From assembly GCA_051745935.1 (NCBI GenBank), contig JBNJEM010000416.1, positions 1 to 7,162 of the forward strand: a stretch of DNA of 7,162 bases, in the 5' to 3' direction. This stretch comes from JBNJEM01 sp051745935. GTDB taxonomy: Bacteria; Planctomycetota; Planctomycetia; Pirellulales; Pirellulaceae. This document shows positions 1 through 4,498 of the stretch, piece after piece. Position numbers and translations under genes: made by a program. Within the stretch, counting starts at the first letter, position 1, and each line of letters starts with the position of its first letter. A model generated the notes under the pieces. It was not told the origin of the DNA and did no database searches. It worked only from the letters and a program-made list of their open reading frames with translations.

Positions 1-1
1 A

Positions 2-478
2 CCGCAAGGCTCCGGCCCCACCGGCATCGACCACTGCGCCGCCTACGACCCGAACCGCGACCGCATCTACTACTATCAGCGCGACGGAGACGAGCACCAG
101 GAGAACTTCCTGATCTACGACGTCAAGACAGACGAGTGGCGTCGCCCTCGCGCGGACGGGACCGGGCCTCCGGCGGCCACGTCGCACGACTCAATCTTCG
201 CCTTCGACACCGCCAACGACCGCCTCGTCCTCATCCGCGTTCCCCGCCACCGCGGAGACGGCGGAGACCGCCGACGCGGCGTGTACGCCTACGATCCGCA
301 AACCAACGCCTGGGCCGAGCCGCGGCCGCTGCCCGACGAGGTCGAGCGCGGCATCAAGAACGGCCGCTACGGCGGATACGACCCGGTCAGCAACGCCTAC
401 TACTGCCACTTCGCCAGCGACAGCCGCGACGACGGAACGATGTGGGTGTACCGCTACGGCAGGAAAGCTCCGGAGTGA
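2..478 (+). CDS. Kelch-repeat / beta-propeller protein, C-terminal part (5' end outside window)
   Basis: The reading frame is open from the left edge (codon phase starts at base 2) to TGA at 476-478, giving 158 residues of the C-terminus. Kelch-like blades can be read as repeated units in which a strand of the type YDPxxDRIYYY or FDTANDRLVLIR is followed by a strand of the type LIYDVKTDEWRRP or VYAYDPQTNAWAEP. The last unit is GGYDPVSNAYYCHFA followed by TMWVYRYG. The Tyr/Asp-Pro...Asn-x-Trp pattern is typical of kelch/galactose-oxidase-like propellers, which usually bind ligands or act as enzymes outside the cytoplasm. The substrate cannot be told from this fragment, and any signal peptide would lie upstream of the window. 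Codons are strongly C/G-ending, as expected for a functional high-GC gene. A low-complexity RHRGDGGDRRR insert sits between two blades. The next gene starts 24 bases downstream on the same strand. Confidence 0.8.
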   Translation, partial: PQGSGPTGIDHCAAYDPNRDRIYYYQRDGDEHQENFLIYDVKTDEWRRPRADGTGPPAATSHDSIFAFDTANDRLVLIRVPRHRGDGGDRRRGVYAYDPQTNAWAEPRPLPDEVERGIKNGRYGGYDPVSNAYYCHFASDSRDDGTMWVYRYGRKAPE

Positions 479-502
479 ATCCGCGGTGGCTCGGACCTTA
501 CT

Positions 503-679
503 ATGGATGAGCTGTACGACTTGTGGCGACTCGAACATCCGACCCCAGATGAGCTCGACGAGAAGATGCGGGCTGTTCAAGCTGCCCTCGACGATTTTGA
601 AAACGGAGACCGCGGAGTGCCTCTGGAGGAAGCGATCCGGGAAATCAGAAAGAAGCACAACCTTCCGGCCGATGCATGA
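503..679 (+). CDS. Small acidic protein, probable antitoxin partner of a RelE/ParE toxin
   Basis: This is a 58-residue ORF beginning MDELYDLWRLEHPTPDELDE and ending KKHNLPADA. It is acidic and predicted helical, as small type II antitoxins usually are, but I see no classical ribbon-helix-helix or HTH motif. Its stop codon overlaps the start of the next ORF as ATGA at 676-679, the translational coupling commonly seen between antitoxin and toxin. The downstream ORF starts like a ParE/RelE toxin, which is the main reason for the antitoxin call. It begins 24 bases after the kelch gene on the same strand, and no strong Shine-Dalgarno sequence is visible before the ATG, so it may be read from an upstream transcript. 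The family assignment is inference from context, size and charge. Confidence 0.6.
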   Translation: MDELYDLWRLEHPTPDELDEKMRAVQAALDDFENGDRGVPLEEAIREIRKKHNLPADA

Positions 680-885
680 CCTTTCACGTCCGCGGCCTTC
701 GCAAAGTCCGCCAGGATGTTGGCTCCATCCTGAACTGGCTGATTCACGAACGCAAGACAACGCAAGGGGCTTCCGCTTGGCTGAGCGCTTACGAGGAAGC
801 TGCCGAGGGGGCTGGCCACGTCAGCCAACGCTCACGCCCCAGCCCCCGAGAATGCGTTTGTTCGTCGCGTCATTGCAGCGGTGAG
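676..885 (+). pseudogene. RelE/ParE-family toxin gene, frameshifted and truncated
   Basis: The ATG lies inside the ATGA overlap with the antitoxin-like gene. The first ~45 residues (MTFHVRGLRKVRQDVGSILN, then WLIHERKTTQGASAWL and YEEAAE) fit the N-terminal helices of a ParE/RelE mRNA interferase or gyrase-poison fold: an R-x-V-R-x-D segment, then an I-x-x-W-L helix, then the W-L-x-A-Y-E-E-A helix. At the five-G run near 805-811 the frame breaks. Dropping one G continues the protein in the +2 frame as GLATSANAHAPAPENAFVRR, which is what such toxins show next (an APEN motif before the central strands). After about base 885 no toxin-like sequence continues in any frame, so the central and C-terminal beta strands that carry the active residues are missing. 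The product should be inactive. The frame 1 ORF that runs on to 1086 is not expected to encode a real toxin. Confidence 0.65.
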
Positions 886-1017
886 TACGTTGTGTCAGTC
901 GTCATATGCAAGCCCCCGAAGCGTCGGGCCATCAAGGGTGATGTGCCACAACCGAAACTCATCGCCGGGGTGGTCAAGGAAGATCATACATGTATTGGGT
1001 TGGTCCGGCCACAAGAC

Positions 1018-1126
1018 ATTGATCTTGCGGCCCAGCCGGATGGCGATGTTCGCCGGGTGGCAAGTCGTCGGCGCGATGGTGCGTGAAGACGTCCGACATC
1101 GGCGGCTCGCGGCACCGACTGCAATT
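1018..1126 (-). pseudogene. C-terminal remnant of a Gfo/Idh/MocA-family oxidoreductase
   Basis: Reading leftwards from about 1126, one frame gives NCSRCREPPMSDVFTHHRA. From about 1069 the next frame gives TTCHPANIAIRLGRKI. Together these match, as I know the family, the conserved C-terminal segment of planctomycete Gfo/Idh/MocA proteins: a short run ending S-R-x-x-P-x-S-D-V, then HHRA, then T-C-H-L-x-N-I-A-x-R-L-G-R-K. One frameshift (a net extra base, or loss of two) separates the two halves at about 1069. No family-like sequence is left upstream or after GRKIN. It is therefore an isolated fragment of about 36 codons, not expressed as an enzyme. It is a different subtype from the intact oxidoreductase at 4499-5755, whose C-terminus lacks this segment. 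The assignment is from memory of the family. Confidence 0.65.
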
Positions 1127-1686
1127 TGCCCGAACCGGCAGCGGCCCACAATCCCTTCTTCATCCACACCTTCATCTTCGGCAACACGTTCGAGTACGTG
1201 GGCGACGAAGCCCATCGGCCCCCGGCCGTGGTCACCTGGGGGACGCTGCCCGAGACGACCTTGATCAGCTTCGGCCCGAAGCTGCCGCTCCGCCGGCCGG
1301 AAGGGTGGATCGAGCGCTCGCGGCTGTGGCTGGCGAACAACCGTTACCGCGGCGTGCAGGAGCGCCACCGCGACCTGGCGGCGTCGGCCGCGAACTTCGC
1401 CACCAAGGATCAATACGAGAAAAGCCGAGAGCGGTTGCCTTCTCACAAGAAAGCCGATGCCATCGAACCGTATCTGGACTGGAGCCGGCCCGCACCACCG
1501 GAGACAGACACCGTGATCCCCGTCGGCGGCGCAAACGCCGAGCCGATCGCCCTGCCCTGCTGGTTCCCCCAACTGAAACTGGAGGAGCTGCCCGAAAGCG
1601 TCAAGGTCGCGTGGCCGTACCGCCCAATGCCAGCTTGGCTGAAAAGCCGGGAGATCGGTTCGCGGGGCCGCGGAGATTCCGACTGA
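1126..1686 (+). CDS. Conserved-looking protein of unknown function, probably 5'-truncated
   Basis: An open frame of about 186 codons ends at TGA 1684-1686. It has very strong G/C preference in third codon positions and a balanced composition (for example GNTFEYVGDEAHRPPAVVTW, WIERSRLWLANNRYRG, PYLDWSRP, LPCWFPQLKLEELPE), so I take it as real coding DNA. The long antisense ORF over the same bases is its shadow. There is no in-frame ATG near the front. The only candidate start is TTG at 1126, without a convincing Shine-Dalgarno, and an in-frame stop lies at 1084. The front end abuts the antisense oxidoreductase remnant at the same position, which suggests the gene lost its 5' end in a rearrangement. 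I see no signal peptide, membrane segment or known motif, and I do not recognise the family. It may be a remnant and not a functional gene. Confidence 0.5.
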   Translation: MPEPAAAHNPFFIHTFIFGNTFEYVGDEAHRPPAVVTWGTLPETTLISFGPKLPLRRPEGWIERSRLWLANNRYRGVQERHRDLAASAANFATKDQYEKSRERLPSHKKADAIEPYLDWSRPAPPETDTVIPVGGANAEPIALPCWFPQLKLEELPESVKVAWPYRPMPAWLKSREIGSRGRGDSD

Positions 1687-1714
1687 AGCCGTGATACTGG
1701 GGACCGTCCGGAGA

Positions 1715-1858
1715 CGTCGATTCGGCAACTTTGCCGTCCACCGCCAGATGCGTCAGAAACGTCGCGACTTCCTCATTTCCCATCTCCAATGGATGCCGCT
1801 TGTTGTGGAAAAGGATAAAGCGGCGAATCCAATGCACGCAAGCCCTGTCCTCGGCGCG
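1715..1858 (-). pseudogene. Fragment of a tyrosine recombinase (integron/phage integrase) N-terminal domain
   Basis: On the minus strand, about 48 codons read RAEDRACVHWIRRFILFHNK, then RHPLEMGNEEVATFLTHLAV and DGKVAEST. This is the core-binding SAM-like domain of integron-type and phage-type tyrosine recombinases. Its hallmarks are a Y/C-V-x-W-I-x-R-F-I helix, the H-P-x-x-M-G turn, and an F-L-x-x-L-A-V-x-x-x-V-A-x-S-T helix that normally runs on into a QNQALSA segment. That continuation is absent: after EST the frame enters the antisense of the 1126-1686 coding block. The catalytic domain (R...HxxR...Y) is nowhere in the window. The fragment lies about 30 bases after the PIN toxin stop. It is a dead piece of an integrase and points to past recombination here. 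Confidence 0.7.
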
Positions 1859-1889
1859 CCCAAATCGGCAACTTATTCTGAAGCAGCCT

Positions 1890-2336
1890 CTAAGCCAACC
1901 CAAGACGGTCGAGTTCTGCGTCAAAGTCGAGGCGATTGACGATTCTGATGCCGTTGTAGCTTTCAAGGTCGAGGAGATGTTTATCTTCCGTGACAATATG
2001 GATTGCTTTTGCCTCCAAAGCAGCGGCAACGATTTTGTCGTCTTTGGGATCAGCGGGGACAGCCCCGTGGGCTTGGCGGCGACCAGCTATGGCTAACGTT
2101 TTGGCTGGCAGGTCTTGGCCCACGAACTCATCAATGTCATCGTCGGGCAGCTCCAGCCAGCGGCGCAGAGCAGACTTATGCCGTAACCTGTCGGCCACCT
2201 CAGCCAAGATTTGCGGGGATAACGCCACCCGCCAGCCAGCCCGATCCAAGCGGTCAAGAAGGCGCGTCGAGTGACTGGCCGGCAGAAGAAGCGGAATCAG
2301 AACGTTCGTATCGAACACCACGACCGGTCTTGGCAT
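1890..2336 (-). CDS. PIN-domain toxin of a type II toxin-antitoxin system
   Basis: The protein has 148 residues and begins MPRPVVVFDTNVLIPLLL, which is strand 1 of the PIN fold with the first acidic metal ligand Asp9. Other candidate active-site acids are Glu46 (in ILAEVADRL), Asp99/Asp100 (in DPKDDKI) and Asp118 (in IVTEDKHLL). This is the acidic set expected for a Mg2+-dependent ribonuclease. Length and the FDTNVL...DPKDDK...VTEDKHLL layout match the putative PIN toxins of the COG1569 type. Family members cleave RNA and halt growth when their antitoxin is lost. The ATG at 2334-2336 is preceded by GGAGG four bases upstream. The stop of the antitoxin gene is only 17 bases before this start, so the two form one transcription unit. 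Nothing appears broken. The exact RNA target cannot be read from sequence. Confidence 0.85.
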   Translation of the reverse strand: MPRPVVVFDTNVLIPLLLPASHSTRLLDRLDRAGWRVALSPQILAEVADRLRHKSALRRWLELPDDDIDEFVGQDLPAKTLAIAGRRQAHGAVPADPKDDKIVAAALEAKAIHIVTEDKHLLDLESYNGIRIVNRLDFDAELDRLGLA

Positions 2337-2340
2337 CGTG

Positions 2341-2345
2341 CCTCC
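2341..2345 (-). promoter_or_regulatory. Shine-Dalgarno site of the PIN toxin gene
   Basis: GGAGG on the minus strand lies four bases before the ATG at 2336 and inside the 17-base gap after the antitoxin stop. It supports both the chosen start and independent translation of the toxin within a shared mRNA. Confidence 0.7.
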
Positions 2346-2353
2346 AGCTATGG

Positions 2354-2614
2354 TTAGTCGTCTTCGAGAATGACTCGGACGATGTCATCCTCCGTGACGC
2401 CATGTTTTTTTATCGCCTGGCCGGTTTTCTGGCGGAGGCGATCGAGCGATTGCTCGGCTTGCTGTTTTTCCGCAGGCGTACTTTCCCGGTAGGGGATAAA
2501 GCTTCCGCAAGGCTGCCCGCTTTCGTCTTCAATGACCAAAGTATCACCAGCGACGACCTGGGTGAGGAACGAGCGAACAGCGTCGTTGAGTTCATTGAGT
2601 CGGATCTTACGCAT
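2354..2614 (-). CDS. Phd/YefM-like antitoxin, partner of the PIN toxin
   Basis: An 86-residue protein starts MRKIRLNELNDAVRSFLTQV and contains GDTLVIEDESGQPCGSFIPY, the short helix-strand pattern of Phd/YefM (prevent-host-death) antitoxins: an N-terminal DNA-binding half and a G-x-x-x-x-I-x-x-x-G-x-P hairpin. The C-terminal half (EKQQAEQSLDRLRQKTG onward, ending EDD) is charged and helical, as expected for the toxin-binding tail. It is the first gene of the pair, ending 17 bases before the toxin start, the usual antitoxin-first order. Members typically neutralise the toxin and, with it, repress their own promoter. The promoter and inverted repeat just upstream fit that scheme. The start is ATG 2614; no strong Shine-Dalgarno is visible. 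The exact subfamily is less certain than the antitoxin role. Confidence 0.75.
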   Translation of the reverse strand: MRKIRLNELNDAVRSFLTQVVAGDTLVIEDESGQPCGSFIPYRESTPAEKQQAEQSLDRLRQKTGQAIKKHGVTEDDIVRVILEDD

Positions 2615-2647
2615 ATCAGCACTGTAGGGTGTTTGAGGAGAAAGAGC

Positions 2648-2658
2648 AAGAGTCTCTT
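2648..2658. promoter_or_regulatory. Possible operator of the toxin-antitoxin operon
   Basis: AAGAG-T-CTCTT is an 11-base odd palindrome located between the putative -10 box and the antitoxin ATG, where a repressor-bound site would block transcription. It is short and could be chance; the operator role is inferred from position. Confidence 0.25.
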
Positions 2659-2660
2659 TG

Positions 2661-2688
2661 ATTATAGTGGATGGCGGAGCCAGACCAA
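2661..2688 (-). promoter_or_regulatory. Putative sigma70-type promoter of the antitoxin-toxin operon
   Basis: A perfect TATAAT (-10, 2661-2666 on the minus strand) is preceded by TTGGTC (-35, 2683-2688) with a 16-base spacer, about 46 bases upstream of the antitoxin ATG. The -35 box matches TTGACA only at its first three bases. No other -10 of this quality was noticed in the window. Confidence 0.45.
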
Positions 2689-2708
2689 GAAAAAAATCAC
2701 CGGTGGCG

Positions 2709-2739
2709 GAAAAGGGGTGGCGCGTCAGGAACCTTTTTC
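2709..2739. repeat. Inverted repeat GAAAAGG / CCTTTTTC
   Basis: GAAAAGG (2709-2715) and CCTTTTTC (2732-2739) are complementary apart from one extra T and flank a 16-base loop. It may be a decayed palindromic repeat unit, or a weak bidirectional terminator behind the toxin-antitoxin promoter. No second copy was seen in the window. Confidence 0.35.
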
Positions 2740-2762
2740 TGTGAAATCCCCCATGACAAACA

Positions 2763-2804
2763 CAACGATCGGAGTCGATCCACCGCGGCGTTACACGATC
2801 GTTG
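2763..2804. repeat. Perfect 9-bp inverted repeat CAACGATCG / CGATCGTTG
   Basis: CAACGATCG (2763-2771) and its exact complement CGATCGTTG (2796-2804) enclose 24 bases. There is no T run after either side, so it is not a normal terminator. No gene lies across it. It could form a hairpin or bind a dimeric protein. Confidence 0.5.
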
Positions 2805-3147
2805 GACGCCCGTCCGCAAGACTTGTGTCAAGAATACCCAGAGAGCCAACTCGGGCGGTGTGGACCGCGTCCTCGCCCTGACCGAACCCGGCGTCGTTGG
2901 CCGCGAACGTGCCACCCAAGCTCAAGAGCCAATCCTGTTTGGTTGCGGCCGATCGCAGCGAGGCTGCAAACTCAAGACACTCAAGAAGTCTACGCAGTTC
3001 CGGGATGCACGCTTTTTGCGAAAAAACGTATTGTGGGCATAGGCGGGAATGACGGAATGCTGGCGGAGGCACCTGGAACAGAAGCAGCACCTCGAAGGCA
3101 GCTGTCGCCACACAGTCCACAACGAGTGGTGAATTCGCGAAGGAGAC

Positions 3148-3357
3148 TTACTGCCCAGATGCGGAATCCTGCTCGGCCTCGGACTCGCGGCGTTCGGCAG
3201 CCTTGATCGCTTCATAGACTTCACGCCGGTGAACCGACACCTCCCTGGGGGCTTCCACACCGAGCCGCACCTTATCACCCCGCACCTCAACCACGGTAAC
3301 GACAATATCGTCCCTGATAATGATGCTCTGGTCTTTCTTGCGCGACAGTACAAGCAT
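3148..3357 (-). CDS. csrA: Carbon storage regulator CsrA (canonical copy)
   Basis: The 69-residue protein begins MLVLSRKKDQSIIIRDDIVV and continues TVVEVRGDKVRLGVEAP then REVSVHRREVYEAI, aligning along the whole CsrA/RsmA fold. The residues that contact GGA motifs in mRNA are kept: Leu4 and Arg6 in strand 1, and Arg44 in the VSVHR strand 5. CsrA is a small dimer that binds GGA-containing hairpins near ribosome binding sites and represses or stabilises mRNAs. A ~15-residue hydrophilic tail (ERRESEAEQDSASGQ) extends beyond the core, modestly longer than the ~61-residue enterobacterial protein. I chose ATG 3357 because the CsrA fold starts exactly there; the frame is open further upstream without family similarity. 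AGGA lies 10 bases before it. No fliW or flagellar gene is nearby. A second, divergent copy lies 680 bases upstream in the same direction. Confidence 0.93.
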   Translation of the reverse strand: MLVLSRKKDQSIIIRDDIVVTVVEVRGDKVRLGVEAPREVSVHRREVYEAIKAAERRESEAEQDSASGQ

Positions 3358-3667
3358 GGGACTTGGTTCCTGCGAGTGATTCCTATACTGCAACCGGAGA
3401 GGAACGACGGAAAACATCCGAGCGTTTCTTCGCGCGCACATACTGTAAGCGCCGGCGTCCTCCCTCAAACTGGGACCGCTCAAACCCATGGATCTGCAGC
3501 GGTCGTGGGATAATCTACCTGGATCATAAAAAGACTAGGTCCGCTGCGGAGCCGTATTCCCCCTCCGGACCCCGGATTTTGCGCACCAAAGCCTCACACC
3601 GATACGGATGTAACGATTAGGAAAGCCTGCACACCCAAACTCAAGAATTTTATTACTCAAAGTGTAA

Positions 3668-3814
3668 ACGTTTCACGTCCTTCGAACGGCCCAGACGCTG
3701 GAAAAGCCCTGGTTTCAGGTCGTGTCCAGGTGGATCGAATTGGAACCCGTGACCGGTGCCGTCCTGGCCGCGAAGGCCCCGAAAGCCGGGCTTTACCAGC
3801 TAATCGAGACATGA
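3668..3814 (+). pseudogene. Possible C-terminal gene fragment, unrecognised
   Basis: The frame is open for 48 codons from just after TAA at 3665-3667 to TGA 3812-3814. It reads AQTLEKPWFQVVSRWIELEP and then VTGAVLAAKAPKAGLYQLIE, with mostly G/C third positions and a protein-like composition. There is no ATG or ribosome binding site. It looks like the tail of a lost gene, but it is short and I recognise no family. Confidence 0.25.
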
Positions 3815-3855
3815 AGCTTACAGTTTGAGTTACTACCTGAACAACGCCGCGAATG

Positions 3856-3864
3856 CCCCCCCCC
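3856..3864. repeat. Homopolymer run of nine C
   Basis: Nine C are followed directly by five A. Such a run is prone to slippage. It lies outside any gene I can support, so phase variation of a protein is not indicated; it could alter spacing downstream of the hairpin at 3879-3898. Confidence 0.7.
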
Positions 3865-3898
3865 AAAAAGAGGCGTGAGACGGGTGATCGCACCCGTC
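3865..3898 (-). terminator. Hairpin, possible terminator for the divergent csrA
   Basis: On the minus strand a perfect 8-bp stem GACGGGTG / CACCCGTC with a 4-base loop (3879-3898) is followed, after nine bases, by TTTTT (3865-3869). It sits about 140 bases downstream of the stop of the divergent csrA gene, in the right orientation. The T run is too far from the stem for a textbook intrinsic terminator, so it may instead be a structured 3' region. Confidence 0.35.
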
Positions 3899-4037
3899 CT
3901 GCCCGCTCGTGACAGGGTTGCGCGCTGTGCCGATAGGCTGCAGCGCGAGGTCCGTGCATCGCGGCAGGGGCTATGCCCTTCACGCTGTTCTGCTTTTGTG
4001 AAGCGCACGGCTCCGTGGTGCGGCGCGTGAAAAACTC

Positions 4038-4223
4038 TTACGAAAGAGCCGAACTCTGATGTGACTGCTCGTCGTGCTCGGCATCTTTCCGTTTGCAGAC
4101 AGATACATCCGGCGGATAATCGATACTCAAATGAACGGTGTCGCCTTCTACGTCGACGACCGTGACTACGATATCATCAGCGATGACCACGCTTTCTCCA
4201 CTGGTGCGGGGAATAACGATCAT
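4038..4223 (-). CDS. Divergent CsrA-family paralogue
   Basis: The 61-residue protein starts MIVIPRTSGESVVIADDIVV and continues TVVDVEGDTVHLSIDYP then PDVSVCKRKDAEHDEQ. The five CsrA strands can be followed without gaps and Arg6 is kept. Other positions differ from the canonical copy: Leu4 is Ile, Arg31 is His, His43 is Cys, and the key RNA-contact residue Arg44 is Lys. The usual helix after VSVHRxEIY is replaced by a short acidic, His/Ser-rich tail. It may therefore bind different RNAs, bind weakly, or act by dimerising with the canonical CsrA; this is inference. GGAGGT lies five bases before ATG 4223, and a TTGACA-type promoter lies further upstream, so it appears to be expressed on its own. 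It is probably a functional gene and not decay, because the frame and core fold are intact. Confidence 0.8.
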   Translation of the reverse strand: MIVIPRTSGESVVIADDIVVTVVDVEGDTVHLSIDYPPDVSVCKRKDAEHDEQSHQSSALS

Positions 4224-4228
4224 CGGTT

Positions 4229-4234
4229 ACCTCC
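4229..4234 (-). promoter_or_regulatory. Strong Shine-Dalgarno of the divergent csrA gene
   Basis: GGAGGT on the minus strand lies five bases before ATG 4223 and fixes the start. The context CTGGAGG contains the GGA core recognised by CsrA proteins, so the site could serve in auto- or cross-regulation. Confidence 0.65.
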
Positions 4235-4348
4235 AGGGTTGGTTTGTGGACTCGTTTCAAGCCACAGGCCACGCGACCCCCGGACGACTGCCCGCTTTCT
4301 GGTCAAATGGCCTGCACTCACACTATTCCCATGTTGGCCACCCCGGCT

Positions 4349-4376
4349 AACCTATCCGAGATCGCTGCAATGTCAA
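4349..4376 (-). promoter_or_regulatory. Putative promoter of the divergent csrA gene
   Basis: A perfect -35 TTGACA (4371-4376, minus strand) is followed after 16 bases by TAGGTT (4349-4354), which keeps the three most conserved -10 positions (T, A, final T). Transcription from it would give a leader of roughly 120 bases before ATG 4223. Confidence 0.4.
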
Positions 4377-4498
4377 GCGGGTGATCCCCTTCTATTTGCC
4401 ACAAAAATTGCGGGCAGCACGGAACGTGGCGGAAAAATCAGCGAAAACACTTCTTGAGTGGCGATACAACGAGCGGAAGCCCGCTACCGTATCCGGCT

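Larger units (their letters stand above)
2690..3147. other. Gap without a supportable gene between the toxin-antitoxin operon and csrA
   Basis: No ORF here has convincing codon bias, start signal or recognisable motif on either strand. The stretch holds two inverted repeats (2709-2739 and 2763-2804), an A/T-rich small palindrome TTTTTGCGAAAAA at 3013-3025, and GGCGGGAATGACGG at 3042-3055, which resembles one arm of palindromic intergenic repeats common in bacteria. An open minus-strand frame crosses 2791-3120 without stops, but its composition does not look coding. It may be decayed sequence. Confidence 0.5.
3358..4037. other. Long gap between the two csrA genes
   Basis: About 680 bases hold no complete gene. 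Items seen are the upstream region of csrA (no good -35/-10 pair found), a LacI-operator-like AAACGTTT core in GTGTAAACGTTTCAC (3662-3676), a possible coding fragment (3668-3814), a C9A5 run (3856-3869) and a perfect 8-bp hairpin (3879-3898). The rest has scattered stops in all frames. Confidence 0.5.

Noticed and set aside
191..760. Long minus-strand ORF over the kelch end and antitoxin-like gene
   Set aside because: Val/Ala-rich shadow of the plus-strand coding sequence; no start signal or motif.
895..1728. 277-codon minus-strand ORF
   Set aside because: Mostly the antisense shadow of the 1126-1686 coding block. Only the stretch 1018-1126 carries family-like sequence (part of it in another frame), so the ORF as a whole is not a gene.
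2801..2807. GTTGGAC, matching the integron attC/attI core GTTRRRY
   Set aside because: No complementary RYYYAAC partner at the proper distance; a 7-base degenerate match is uninformative despite the integrase fragment.
2003..2881. 292-codon plus-strand ORF
   Set aside because: Antisense of the PIN toxin and antitoxin genes; no recognisable protein features.
3490..4037. Possible CsrB/RsmZ-like sponge RNA between the csrA genes
   Set aside because: Several GGA triplets occur on both strands, but they are not arranged in repeated GGA-loop hairpins and no promoter/terminator pair frames them.
4472..4485. AGCGG-AAGC-CCGCT hairpin after the oxidoreductase stop
   Set aside because: Only five pairs and no T run directly after it on the minus strand; too weak to call a terminator.
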